In this document: positions 30,637 to 39,370 of the stretch, one piece after another | Position numbering within the stretch: the stretch's first letter is position 1 | How the letters are laid out: the number at the start of each line of letters is the position of its first letter | Source of the DNA: Planctomycetota bacterium | GTDB lineage: Bacteria; Planctomycetota; Planctomycetia; Planctomycetales; Planctomycetaceae | Direction of reading: 5' to 3' | DNA length: 64,000 nucleotides | Assembly (NCBI GenBank): GCA_027618475.1 | Contig: JAQCEJ010000017.1 | Coordinates: 1-64,000, forward strand | Translations under genes and position numbers: made by a program | The notes under the pieces: model-generated | Seen by the model: the letters and a program-made list of their open reading frames with translations, nothing else | Told to the model about the DNA's origin: nothing | Database searches by the model: none

Positions 30637-30639
30637 GGG
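30594..30639 (-). repeat. REP-like double hairpin, copy in the 3' end of eutB
   Basis: A perfect 10-bp hairpin (CCCTCTCCCG with CGGGAGAGGG, 30594-30614) is followed by GGCGGC-GCA-GCCGCC (30616-30630). Same architecture as the copies in the microcompartment operon. It encodes the last residues of eutB and its stop. Confidence 0.85.
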
Positions 30640-30974
30640 GTGGGAATGTCTAACGAATTCCCAAATTCCATGAGCCGGTCGGTTGAGCGAAAGCGAAACC
30701 ACCGGAAAGCGGTCGACCTTCACATCGACCCTGGTCGGGGTCGCAGCCTGCGGTATGGCAAAGGTCTGCTCTGCACAGGCGCATCACGTGATGACACAAG
30801 CGGACCGAGGAAACGGGTCGCGGAATTGACAGGTGCGAGCGACAGCGATGTAATGTTTACTGTTCGGTGTTTTCATTCGGATGAACCGAACAGGAATGAA
30901 CGGAGGATGATTGGAGAGCATGCGGTCTGCATATGGGTCCTACACAAGTGTTATATGGATCAGCCTATTTACAA
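30640..30974. other. Spacer between eutB and the cassette-like gene
   Basis: About 335 bp. The reading frame of the downstream small protein is open here but shows no protein-like features (a basic, low-hydrophobicity sequence with no ribosome site). A GTTCGG...CCGAAC palindrome lies near 30861-30890. No function is assigned. Confidence 0.45.
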
Positions 30975-31297
30975 GTTAGGTGGCAAGCACATGTCAGTAG
31001 ATGCCGAGACAAAACGCCTTCTGATCCGGTGGCAAGCGCTCTCGCAATCCGATGCACTGCAGCGTACGAAGTCGATGGCGCTGACGCTCTGGATAGTCGG
31101 CCTTGTCGTCGTGGTCTTCGTCGTAGTCGCAATAGCAAAGGGTCTTTCCCCCATCCTGGTCGCATGCGGAGCAGCGGTTGCAGGTTGGGTCATCGCGGAG
31201 ACAAACGCCTTGCGGACTCGGATAGCCCAGTGGAATACCTTTCAAAACTATCTCGACTGGAAGCGCATCGAACAGGATCTCAATGATGCCACCTAAC
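30975..31297. repeat. 10-bp perfect inverted repeats flanking a small gene
   Basis: GTTAGGTGGC (30975-30984) sits 6 nt before the ATG. Its exact reverse complement GCCACCTAAC (31288-31297) contains the stop codon of the same gene. The ends fit the integron core patterns GTTRRRY and RYYYAAC, but a full attC hairpin is not recognisable downstream. Confidence 0.6.
30991..31296 (+). CDS. Small two-helix membrane protein between eutB and eutC
   Basis: 101 residues from the ATG at 30991 (MSVDAETKRLLIRWQAL). Two adjacent hydrophobic helices (TLWIVGLVVVVFVVVAIA and LSPILVACGAAVAGWVIAE, about 28-66) are followed by a charged helix ending KRIEQDLNDAT. It is not a known Eut component. It separates genes that are normally adjacent and is bounded by 10-bp inverted repeats, so it may be a late insertion. 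An ATG 12 codons upstream (30955) is an alternative start. Confidence 0.65.
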   Translation: MSVDAETKRLLIRWQALSQSDALQRTKSMALTLWIVGLVVVVFVVVAIAKGLSPILVACGAAVAGWVIAETNALRTRIAQWNTFQNYLDWKRIEQDLNDAT

Positions 31298-31398
31298 AAA
31301 TCCCCGGGTGGCACAGACCAGCCTTCCTTTTGACATTCCATCGCAGCAAGATTTTGCGAACGGGTTCATTGAAACGAAGAGTTACGAGCGGACAATCC

Positions 31399-32196
31399 AT
31401 GAACGAGCCCGGCACGTCTTCGCTACAGAAAACAGACGCCGTCCACGCCGATGCGTGGCATCAACTGCGGGTGTTCACCGCCGCGCGGATTGCCCTGGGA
31501 CGCAGCGGCGGGAGTCTGCCGACGAGTGAACTGCTCGACTTCGGTCTGGCTCATGCCCGCGCGCGTGATGCCGTGCATGCCGAGTTCGAACCGGAAACGT
31601 TAACCCGCGAGCTTTCAGAACTGGGAATTCCCTGTGCGACGATCGAGAGTTGTGCCCACGATCGCTGGGAATATCTCCGCCGCCCCGATCTCGGGCGGCA
31701 ATTGAGTGATGCCAGTCGGGAACGACTCAACAATCTGTCTCATGCGTCATGCGATCTGTCGATTGTCATCTCCGACGGGCTCTCGGCGACGGCGGCACAT
31801 CAGCAAGCCGTGCCTCTGCTGAAAGCACTCTGGCCCCGGCTGCAACGCGACGGATGGAACCTCGCGCAGGTGCAACTCGTGCGCTTCGGTCGCGTCGCGA
31901 TTCAGGATGAAATCGGCAAGCGGCTTGATGCACAACTCTCGTTGATGCTCATCGGCGAACGTCCGGGGCTCGGTTCGCCCAACAGTCTCGGGGCGTATTT
32001 TGTCTTTCAACCTCAAGCGGGGAAGACCGACGCCGACCGCAACTGCGTCTCGAACATCCGCAAGGAAGGGTTGTCTCCCGAAGCCGCCGCCGAGACGCTC
32101 TATTATTTATTGAGTCAATCTCGCCAGCGCAAGCTGAGCGGCGTGCAGCTCAAGGATGACCGCATGCGGCTCATTTCGAAAAGCTCCTCTGGTTAG
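31399..32196 (+). CDS. eutC: Ethanolamine ammonia-lyase, small subunit
   Basis: 265 residues. EutC completes the adenosylcobalamin-binding site of the lyase. Signatures include FTAARIALGRSGGSLPT near the N-terminus, DLSIVISDGLSATAAHQQA, LIGERPGLGSPNSLGAYFVF and CVSNIRKEGLSPEAAAETL. The N-terminus is shorter than in enteric EutC and lacks an obvious compartment-targeting helix, in keeping with an unencapsulated enzyme. ATG 31399 is chosen by alignment of the conserved core; the frame is open further upstream. Confidence 0.94.
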   Translation: MNEPGTSSLQKTDAVHADAWHQLRVFTAARIALGRSGGSLPTSELLDFGLAHARARDAVHAEFEPETLTRELSELGIPCATIESCAHDRWEYLRRPDLGRQLSDASRERLNNLSHASCDLSIVISDGLSATAAHQQAVPLLKALWPRLQRDGWNLAQVQLVRFGRVAIQDEIGKRLDAQLSLMLIGERPGLGSPNSLGAYFVFQPQAGKTDADRNCVSNIRKEGLSPEAAAETLYYLLSQSRQRKLSGVQLKDDRMRLISKSSSG

Positions 32197-32344
32197 CCGC
32201 GACGCAACGCGGAGCGCTAGCCGATGCGCACGTTCTTATCTCACGATCTCCCCATCCCGTGAGTTGCGTTTGGCGTTCTCTTGGCCGACAATGGAGCACC
32301 TTGGCAGACGACCCTTCCCTCCCCTCCCTTCACAGGAGAAAACC

Positions 32345-33181
32345 ATGTGGCGTGTGTGCTTACTTACAGGTGCAGTCGGTTTATTCGGCGGACTGGCTGC
32401 GGCTCCCGATCCAATCCGACCTGACTTTGATTCCCCCCGGCCCATCGACGCTCCCGATACCGTCTTCACCGAAGAGATGACCTGGATGGAAATCCGCGAC
32501 GCGATGCGCGCGGGTAAGACAACCGTCATCGTCGCCACCGGCGGCGTCGAACAGAACGGCCCCTACCTCGTCACCGGTAAACATCAGGTCGTGCTTCGCG
32601 GATTGACCGAAGCGATTGCCCGCAAGCTCGGCAACGCCCTCGTCGCACCACTTATTCCTTTTGTTCCCGAGGGAGACATCGACCCGCCGTCGATCCACAT
32701 GTTTTACCCCGGCAGCATCAGCCTGACTGAAGATACCTACCGCGCGCTGCTCGTCGACATTTTGTCGAGCATGAAGGCCAACGGTTTTACCGATATCGTC
32801 CTCATCGGCGACAGCGGCGGCAACGTCGAGGGGATGAAAGCGGTCTCCGAACAGCTCAATGAAAAATGGAAAGGGGGCAAAACCCGCATCCATTACATTC
32901 CCGAATATTACAACTACGGCGACGTCGTCAAGTTTCTTGAAGACCAGGGAATCAAACAGGAAGACGAAGGCTATCACGACGATTTCGGCATGACTGCGAT
33001 GATGATGGCGTTTGATCCCGAATCGGTACGAACAAATGAACGCATCGCCGCGAACAAGTTTCGCATCAACGGCATCGAACTCGCTCCGGTCGACAAGACG
33101 AAAGCCTGGGGGCAAAAAGTGATCGACTTCCGTACCAACGTCGCCGTCGACGCGATCCTGAAGTCGATCGGCGGAGAGTGA
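32345..33181 (+). CDS. Exported creatininase-family protein
   Basis: 278 residues with a short signal peptide (MWRVCLLTGAVGLFGGLAAA). The creatininase fold is indicated by VIVATGGVEQNGPYLVTGKH, VAPLIPFVPEGDIDPPSIHM, and DIVLIGDSGGN. The canonical EQHGPHL metal motif reads EQNGPYL, so one usual zinc ligand histidine is asparagine. This pattern appears to be a recognised exported subfamily rather than random decay. The reaction is unknown, probably amide hydrolysis. The start is set at the signal peptide ATG, 149 bp beyond eutC. Confidence 0.83.
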   Translation: MWRVCLLTGAVGLFGGLAAAPDPIRPDFDSPRPIDAPDTVFTEEMTWMEIRDAMRAGKTTVIVATGGVEQNGPYLVTGKHQVVLRGLTEAIARKLGNALVAPLIPFVPEGDIDPPSIHMFYPGSISLTEDTYRALLVDILSSMKANGFTDIVLIGDSGGNVEGMKAVSEQLNEKWKGGKTRIHYIPEYYNYGDVVKFLEDQGIKQEDEGYHDDFGMTAMMMAFDPESVRTNERIAANKFRINGIELAPVDKTKAWGQKVIDFRTNVAVDAILKSIGGE

Positions 33182-33244
33182 TGATTCACCATAGCGTCAC
33201 AGAGGACACAAAGAAGGACGGAACACAGGCAAGAAAGGCAAGTT

Positions 33245-33388
33245 GTCCGCAGATTTTCGCAGATGAACACAGATGAAAAGCCAATTTATGAAATTTTATA
33301 TTTCATCCACCGAAATCCCGCTCGCAAAAAAATGATTCACTCTTGATTTGCCTTCTTATCTGCGTTCATCTGCAGAAAATCTGCGGAC
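33245..33388. repeat. Imperfect long inverted repeat (CCGCAGATTTT...)
   Basis: Left arm 33245-33277 (GTCCGCAGATTTTCGCAGAT...) and right arm 33356-33388 are reverse complements over about 30 of 33 positions, separated by 78 bp of AT-rich sequence. It fills most of the spacer before the VOC gene. Looks like a mobile hairpin-type repeat; the arm sequence resembles repeats widespread in environmental bacteria. Confidence 0.75.
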
Positions 33389-33423
33389 CGTCTCTTTTTA
33401 ACAACTTTCCAGCGTAGCTCACT

Positions 33424-33810
33424 ATGATCAAAAACATCCAACACATCGATTACGTCATCCTGCTCTGCGACGACTTCGCCGGGATGAAGGCGTTTTATCA
33501 GGATCTGTTCGGCTTTTCCGTTGCGACCGAGCGCGAAGACGTGCTCGCGATGAGCGTCGGTGCCATGATGTTCTGCCTGCGGAAACGAACCCGGCATTAC
33601 GACGGCACATCGCCCGGCGTGCAACACCCCGGCGTGCAGATCGCTTTCCGTGTAGCCTCGGGTGAAGTCGATCTCTGTTATGCCGAGTTGCAAAGCAAAG
33701 GGGTGACGATTCTCGATCCCCCCACCGATCAATTCTGGGGCCATCGCACGGTGTTTTTCCGCGATCCGGAAGGGAACATACTCGAGTTTTATGAAGAACT
33801 CGAACGATAA
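33424..33810 (+). CDS. VOC (glyoxalase/bleomycin-resistance) family protein
   Basis: 128 residues, full length for a two-module VOC protein. It opens with IQHIDYVILLCDDFAGMKAFYQDLFGF, the first beta-alpha-beta-beta-beta unit, and closes with RTVFFRDPEGNILEFYEEL, the second-unit metal-ligand Glu region. Family members include lyases, dioxygenases and binding proteins, and the sequence does not decide among them. It sits directly after the inverted repeat at 33245-33388. Confidence 0.88.
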   Translation: MIKNIQHIDYVILLCDDFAGMKAFYQDLFGFSVATEREDVLAMSVGAMMFCLRKRTRHYDGTSPGVQHPGVQIAFRVASGEVDLCYAELQSKGVTILDPPTDQFWGHRTVFFRDPEGNILEFYEELER

Positions 33811-34008
33811 GAGGATGTCATGATCGGGTGCATTCAATCGTCCATTTTGAAATTTAACGATCGAGATCAAAGACAGCGACTGGTCAGGACGGCCCAAACA
33901 GTTTTCAATGCTCATCGAGCATCGTGACTTTTCAATTGGGGTCGTTTGAAACATCCACGCGTCCGCTATACCCGTTCTTCTCTTGAACTCCTATTCTGAA
34001 ACAAATTC

Positions 34009-34749
34009 ATGCCCTCTGGTTGGACTTCCACTGATATCAACGGCCATCCCGCTGAAATGTTCGTACCGGAATCGGTCGGTGATTCTCGGTTTGCTCTGCT
34101 GTATCTGCATGAATATGGAGAGCATCAACTGCTCAAAGACGATGTTGTCTCCGAGGCACTCGATCGTCACGGAGTACGAGTGTTGGCGCCTCTGGGAGGG
34201 GTCTGTGGTTGGCTCGATCGCGTGTTTCCCTCGTTTGATGAGCAGGTTTCTCCCTTGGATTTCCTCATATCGACGATACCCAGCGAGTTTGCTGCTCGCT
34301 GGAACGTTTCGCCACCGGGAATCGGGCTGTTGGGGTTTGATGTCGGGGGACAGGGAGTATTACAACTTGCGTATCGGCAGGCGCGGAAATTTCCGGTTGT
34401 GGCGGCAATCAATCCGGCTATCGACTTTCATATGTGGTATGGTCATGGATTGTCGATCGATACGCTGTATGCGAATCAGGAAGACGCCCGGCAATCGACA
34501 GTGACTCTGCAATTGCATCCCCTCAACTGGCCCGCACATCAACGGTTACTCTGCGACCCTGCGGATTTAACGGTCATCGACGGTGTCGAGCGACTTATCA
34601 GCAAGCTGAATTCCACCGGTATCTTACACGAGGCCGACGTGACAACCAGTGCTCATGGCGATCGCATCGCCTATCTGCGTCAGACCATTAATCCGGTATT
34701 GGACTTCATCCTGAACGGACTCGCATTTGAGGCAAATCGGCTCGTTTGA
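34009..34749 (+). CDS. Alpha/beta-hydrolase fold protein with Asp at the nucleophile elbow
   Basis: 246 residues, no signal peptide. Alpha/beta-hydrolase features are LLYLHEYGEH (oxyanion region), LAPLGGVCGWLDRVFP and the elbow GFDVGGQG near residue 108, where the usual serine is aspartate. A late SAHGDRIAYLRQ histidine could be the base. The Asp could act as in dehalogenases, or the protein may be non-catalytic. It overlaps no neighbour; the E1 alpha gene starts 127 bp downstream. Confidence 0.7.
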   Translation: MPSGWTSTDINGHPAEMFVPESVGDSRFALLYLHEYGEHQLLKDDVVSEALDRHGVRVLAPLGGVCGWLDRVFPSFDEQVSPLDFLISTIPSEFAARWNVSPPGIGLLGFDVGGQGVLQLAYRQARKFPVVAAINPAIDFHMWYGHGLSIDTLYANQEDARQSTVTLQLHPLNWPAHQRLLCDPADLTVIDGVERLISKLNSTGILHEADVTTSAHGDRIAYLRQTINPVLDFILNGLAFEANRLV

Positions 34750-34876
34750 TAGCCGTGCTTCACGACACTTTTTGTCGAGAATGAATACGAAACTGGCGAA
34801 TGCGTTTGCACAGTGGTATCATGACTTTGAACCCTTCAACGGTCGCTGTCCGTCCCTCTTTCAGAGGAAACAAGTC

Positions 34877-35845
34877 ATGAGTTTATCGAAAGCCGAATTG
34901 CTGGACGTCTATCGCGTCATGAAAACCATTCGCGAATTCGAAGAACGCGTACACGATGAGTTTGCGGCGGGGGAGATTCCCGGTTTCGTGCATCTGTATG
35001 CCGGAGAAGAGGCGAGTGCGGCGGGAATTTGTCAGCATCTCACGCGCGACGATTTCATCGCCTCGACGCATCGTGGGCATGGACATTGCATCGCGAAGGG
35101 GGTCGACGTCTTCGGCATGATGGCCGAGTTATTCGGTCGCAGCAGTGGTGTCTGTCGAGGCAAGGGAGGCTCGATGCACATCGCCGACCTCGATCTCGGC
35201 ATGATGGGAGCCAATGGCATCGTCGGCGGCGGTCCGCCCCTCATCTGCGGTGCGGCACTGGCGTGTAAGCGGGCAGGAAAAGGGAATGTCGCGATCGCTT
35301 TCGTCGGCGACGGGGGATCGAATCAGGGGACGACGTTCGAAAGCATGAATCTCGCGAAGATCTGGAATCTGCCGGCGATATTTGTCATCGAAGACAACGG
35401 TTACGCCGAGGCGACAAGTTCGAAATGGTCGATCGGGGCATCAAGCAATGCAGAACGAGCGAGAGGATTTGGTTTACCGGCTGCCCGAGTGGATGGTCAT
35501 GACTTTTTCGCCGTTCATAAAGCGGCGGGAGAGGCAATTTCACGGGCGCGGAGCGGAGGAGGCCCGACGTTGCTCGACTGCAAACTTGACCGATATTACG
35601 GTCACTTCGAGGGAGACGCCCAGACCTATCGCGGAACCGATGAAACGAAGAAACTCCGCATCGACAAAGATTGTTTAAAGATTTTCGCTGAACGAGCGAC
35701 AGCGTCGGAAGAACTGCAACAAGATGAACTCGATGCCATCGATGCTGAAGTCGTTGCTTTGATTGCCGAAGCGATCGTACAAGCCAAAGCGGCTCCGAAG
35801 CCGATGGAAGACGAACTGTTGAGCGATGTGTACGTCTCGTATTAG
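34877..35845 (+). CDS. TPP-dependent dehydrogenase E1 component, alpha subunit
   Basis: 322 residues. Alpha subunit of a 2-oxoacid or acetoin dehydrogenase complex, which decarboxylates or cleaves its substrate with thiamine diphosphate. The TPP motif GDGGSNQGTTFESMNLAKIW...IEDN is intact near residues 145-175. RGHGHCIAKG and the C-terminal GHFEGDAQTYR are close to acetoin dehydrogenase (AcoA) types. ATG 34877 has AGGAAACAAG upstream. No beta subunit, E2 or E3 gene is nearby; the next gene is argF on the opposite strand, so the partner must be elsewhere. Confidence 0.9.
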   Translation: MSLSKAELLDVYRVMKTIREFEERVHDEFAAGEIPGFVHLYAGEEASAAGICQHLTRDDFIASTHRGHGHCIAKGVDVFGMMAELFGRSSGVCRGKGGSMHIADLDLGMMGANGIVGGGPPLICGAALACKRAGKGNVAIAFVGDGGSNQGTTFESMNLAKIWNLPAIFVIEDNGYAEATSSKWSIGASSNAERARGFGLPAARVDGHDFFAVHKAAGEAISRARSGGGPTLLDCKLDRYYGHFEGDAQTYRGTDETKKLRIDKDCLKIFAERATASEELQQDELDAIDAEVVALIAEAIVQAKAAPKPMEDELLSDVYVSY

Positions 35846-35952
35846 CCGATGGCTGTAAGAAAACGGGCTTCCGTAACAGAAGACTGGTGTGACATATTAC
35901 ACTCCGACGCTTCGTCCGGACCGCATAGAAAACGAGAGCGATCAGCGAAATG

Positions 35953-36876
35953 TCATACGGTTGTCGATCCGAGTAGCCACACCAACAGCCCTTTTGCAAG
36001 ATGCATGCGGTTCTCGGCCTGCGGAAAAACCAAACTTCGGTCGCCATCGATCACGTCGTCCGTGACTTCTTCTCCACGATGAGCCGGCAGGCAGTGCATG
36101 AAGCGGCAATCTTTCGGAGCAGCCGCAAACAACTTTGCATTTACCTGATAGGGAGCAAAGATGGCCTTTCGCTCATCGCGTTCCGACTCTTGTCCCATAC
36201 TCGCCCAGACATCGGTATAAATCACTCCCGCGTCTCGCACGGCCTCGTACGGATCGGTCGTCTGTTCAACTTCGGCATGAGGAACGTAATTCTGAAGCTG
36301 CGACAGAAAATCTTCGGGCAACTGGTACTCTTCAGGAGCCGCCAGCGTAAACGGGATCTTTAAGAGGGCCGCGGCGACCGCGAGCGAGTTGGCAACGTTG
36401 TTGCCATCGCCGACGAAGACGATTTTTCGAGAATGGTCGGCTCCGAAGATTTCCTGAATAGTGAAAATATCGGTCAATGCCTGGCAGGGGTGATTGCGGT
36501 CCGACAATCCGTTGATCACGGGACAACTTGAATATCCCGCGAATTCCTGAATCAATTCGTGCGAAAACGTTCTGAGCACAACGGCATCGGAATAATCGGT
36601 CAGCACGCGGGCAACATCGGGAAGTGACTCTCTTCCATGTAAACCGGCGTCTTTCCCGGAAAGAAAAATGCTTGTCCCACCGAGATGAATAATTGCGGCT
36701 TCGAAACTGACGCGCGTTCGCAACGACGGCTTTTCGAAAACCTGTGTGAGTACGCGGCCCGGTAGCAGTACCGGACGTTCGCCCTTCAGCAATCGGGCTT
36801 TGAGCTCGGCCGTCGTTTCGAAGATCGTGCGTAGATCCTCGGCATTGAAATCAAATAACGAAATAACATGTTTCAT
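35953..36876 (-). CDS. argF: Ornithine carbamoyltransferase
   Basis: Arginine biosynthesis enzyme forming citrulline from ornithine and carbamoyl phosphate. The carbamoyl-phosphate motif FEKPSLRTRVSFE (S-T-R-T type, here S-L-R-T) lies near residue 50, HPCQALTD near 135 and the ornithine-binding FMHCLPAHRGEEV near 265. 307 residues, full length. Last gene of the leftward argB-argD-argF set, about 155 bp after argD. Confidence 0.97.
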   Translation of the reverse strand: MKHVISLFDFNAEDLRTIFETTAELKARLLKGERPVLLPGRVLTQVFEKPSLRTRVSFEAAIIHLGGTSIFLSGKDAGLHGRESLPDVARVLTDYSDAVVLRTFSHELIQEFAGYSSCPVINGLSDRNHPCQALTDIFTIQEIFGADHSRKIVFVGDGNNVANSLAVAAALLKIPFTLAAPEEYQLPEDFLSQLQNYVPHAEVEQTTDPYEAVRDAGVIYTDVWASMGQESERDERKAIFAPYQVNAKLFAAAPKDCRFMHCLPAHRGEEVTDDVIDGDRSLVFPQAENRMHLAKGLLVWLLGSTTV

Positions 36877-37030
36877 GATTGTTCATTCGACCCTTGACAC
36901 GGTTCGTTTTCTCGATATGTCTGACATGAGCTGATTTCATCACCCGTGAGATGCGGCGTGTTGTCGGAATTTGTGCGAGATCGATTCCGGGGCCACGTGA
37001 TGATGAAACGGCCGCACGAGAAAAACGTCG

Positions 37031-38233
37031 TCAGGTCTCCTCGGCCATTTCGCGAAGAACCTCTTCGATGACAGTGCATCCCTGGTCCACTTGTTCGGCC
37101 GAGATATTTATCGCCGGAAGCAAGCGTAAGACCGTATCGTGCGTGGCATTGACCAGCACGCCGCGTTCCATGCATTTCGCGACGGCCGGCATCGAAGGAA
37201 TGTTCAAGTCGATACCGATCATCATGCCGCGGATTCGCAACTCGCGAATGATGGGGAGAGATGATTGCAGCGCCGTGAGACGTTCGCGAAAGAGGTCGGC
37301 CATCTGCGTGCAATTGTCGAGCAGGTTCTCGTCTTCGATCATTCGTGCCGTCGCAATACCGGCGGCCATCGCGAGCGGATTGCCGCCGAATGTGCTGGCA
37401 TGCATTCCAGGTCGCATGCTCGGTGCGACTTTGTCGGTGGCGATAATCGCGCCGCAGGCCACTCCGCCGGCGAGACCTTTCGCCAGCGTCATGATGTCGG
37501 GCTGCACGCCCCATTGCTGATAGCCGAACCATGTCCCCGTCCGCCCCATGCCGGTTTGAACTTCGTCAAAAATGAGCAGACAGTTGTGTCGGTCCGCCAG
37601 TTCGCGCAATCCCGGTAGAAAATCGTCATTCGGGATATTTACGCCCCCTTCGCCTTGAATCGGTTCGATCAAAATCGCACAGGTTTCGTCGTCGACAAGC
37701 TGCGCGACCGCTTCGAGATTGTTATGCGGGGCATATCGAAAACCGGCGAGCAACGGGCCGAGACCGTCGTGATATTTCGGCTGTGCGGTCGCGGTAACGG
37801 CGGCATAGGTTCGACCGTGAAAACCATTCTCGAAGGTAACGATCTTGTACTTCCCTTCGGTGCTGTGCAGTCGCGCGAGCTTGATGGCCCCTTCGATCGC
37901 TTCAGCTCCGCTGTTGGCAAAAAATGCTTTACCGAATCCGCGCGTGCATAGAATCTCGGCGAATTCACCTTGCTGTTCGGTGTACCAGGAATTGGGAACG
38001 TGGATCAGTTGAGCAACCTGGTCCTGAATCGCCTTCACCACGGGGGGCGGACAATAACCGAGGATGTTACAGCCCCACCCGGGAAACAAATCGAGATATT
38101 GTTTTCCCTCGGCATCCCAGACAAATGAACCTTCCCCGCGCACCAGCGAGATGGGATAACGCTTGTAATTCGGAATAACATATCGATTGAACAGTTCGAT
38201 CGTCTCTGCGCTGCTGCGTGTAGCCGTACTCAC
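37031..38233 (-). CDS. argD: Acetylornithine aminotransferase
   Basis: PLP-dependent class III aminotransferase converting N-acetylglutamate semialdehyde to N-acetylornithine. About 400 residues. Signatures are FWGCN-type substrate region ([14 protein letters not shown]), [46 protein letters not shown] and [13 protein letters not shown] with the PLP lysine. The GTG at 38233 is chosen, with AAGGA about 5 nt upstream. It lies between argB and argF in one leftward group. Confidence 0.96.
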   Translation of the reverse strand: MSTATRSSAETIELFNRYVIPNYKRYPISLVRGEGSFVWDAEGKQYLDLFPGWGCNILGYCPPPVVKAIQDQVAQLIHVPNSWYTEQQGEFAEILCTRGFGKAFFANSGAEAIEGAIKLARLHSTEGKYKIVTFENGFHGRTYAAVTATAQPKYHDGLGPLLAGFRYAPHNNLEAVAQLVDDETCAILIEPIQGEGGVNIPNDDFLPGLRELADRHNCLLIFDEVQTGMGRTGTWFGYQQWGVQPDIMTLAKGLAGGVACGAIIATDKVAPSMRPGMHASTFGGNPLAMAAGIATARMIEDENLLDNCTQMADLFRERLTALQSSLPIIRELRIRGMMIGIDLNIPSMPAVAKCMERGVLVNATHDTVLRLLPAINISAEQVDQGCTVIEEVLREMAEET

Positions 38234-38403
38234 GTTCCTTCTCCTTTTGACGTCAAACGACAATAGTCCCCACGGGTCGATGTCGAACTTCGGCGAAACG
38301 ACTTTGACGCCTGCCATCGACGGGGGATGATTCTGCGTTCAACTCACCTGTTATATCACGTTATATCATGCTCATTTCTACGGAGAATTTCTACGTCGAT
38401 AAG

Positions 38404-38483
38404 GGATAATTGGTAATAGAACGTCGACAATGAAAAAGAGGGGACGTTCGCATTGCCTTTTCATTGTCAATCATCAATTATCC
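38404..38483. repeat. Hairpin-forming inverted repeat in the argB-argD spacer
   Basis: GGATAATTG (38404-38412) pairs with CAATTATCC (38475-38483), and GACAATGAAAA (38426-38436) with TTTTCATTGTC (38458-38468). Together they make a long imperfect stem in the argB-argD spacer. It could act on mRNA processing or stability, or be a dispersed repeat. Confidence 0.65.
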
Positions 38484-38494
38484 ATGATCAATGG

Positions 38495-39370
38495 CTACCG
38501 AACGATTTCCGTCCCGATTCCACGATCAGAATAGATTTCGAGCAGTACCGAATGGGGCATGGCGGCATCGACGATGTGGACTTTCGAGACGCCGACTTCG
38601 AGTGCTTCGAGTGCCGCTTCGACTTTGGGGATCATTCCGGCGTCGATGGTGCCATCGGCAATCAGCCCGCGACACGAACCGACCGTCAAATGCGAGATCA
38701 GCGTTGAAGGATCCTTTTTATCGCGGAAAATCCCCGGCACATCGCTTAAGAAAACCAGTTTTTCCGCCTTAAGCAACCGTGCCACTGCCGCGGCCGCGGT
38801 GTCGGCGTTGACATTATATTTCTGTCCCGCACGATCCATGCCGACCGACGGAATGACCGGAATCATCCCCGCACGGCAGGTTGATTCGATCACCTCTCGA
38901 TTCAAATCAACCACATGTCCCACGAAACCAAGATCGAGCGGCTGACCTCCTTCAACGGGCAGATACAATTTCTCGGCGATCAGGCAGTTTTCGGTCAAAT
39001 AGCTCAACCCGCGGGCCCGGCTTCCTTGACGTTCGATTTCTTCGACTAACGAGCCGCAGAGTTCACCAGCGAGCACGCGGGCCACGATTTCAAGCGTCGC
39101 TTCGTCGGTGTAACGCCGCCCCTGTATGAAATGAGGCGTGATGCCAGAGGTTTTCATCGCCTGGTTGATCGCCTTCCCCCCGCCGTGTATTAAAATCGGC
39201 TTCATGCCGACCGCTTCCATAAACATCACGTCGGTTAGCAGGCTCTTGACGGCTGCGGTTTCTTCGAGAGCACTTCCGCCGAGTTTGATGACGACATATT
39301 TGCCTCGAAATCGGCGGATCCAACCGAGCGCTTCAATTAACACATTGGCTTTTCGAATGGCTTCGTCCAC
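38495..39370 (-). CDS. argB: Acetylglutamate kinase
   Basis: Second enzyme of arginine synthesis, phosphorylating N-acetylglutamate. Amino-acid-kinase fold of 291 residues: [11 protein letters not shown] near residue 27, [13 protein letters not shown] near 60, [28 protein letters not shown] near 190-217. A GTG start is used; upstream codons in the same frame still look protein-like, so the true start may be slightly upstream at a non-ATG codon. First gene of the leftward arg group. Confidence 0.95.
   Translation of the reverse strand: MDEAIRKANVLIEALGWIRRFRGKYVVIKLGGSALEETAAVKSLLTDVMFMEAVGMKPILIHGGGKAINQAMKTSGITPHFIQGRRYTDEATLEIVARVLAGELCGSLVEEIERQGSRARGLSYLTENCLIAEKLYLPVEGGQPLDLGFVGHVVDLNREVIESTCRAGMIPVIPSVGMDRAGQKYNVNADTAAAAVARLLKAEKLVFLSDVPGIFRDKKDPSTLISHLTVGSCRGLIADGTIDAGMIPKVEAALEALEVGVSKVHIVDAAMPHSVLLEIYSDRGIGTEIVR

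Noticed and set aside
31288-31400. Integron attC site after the cassette-like gene
   Set aside because: Only the RYYYAAC end is present; the second core site and the stem arms are not visible in the following 100 bp.
27668-32196. Eut-type microcompartment
   Set aside because: No shell genes or Eut accessory genes accompany the permease and lyase genes; the compartment at 40-50 kb is of a different type.
32345-33181. Loss of creatininase active site (EQNGPYL instead of EQHGPHL) as a sign of decay
   Set aside because: The whole block is coherent and the protein is otherwise well formed; it fits an exported subfamily rather than a pseudogene.
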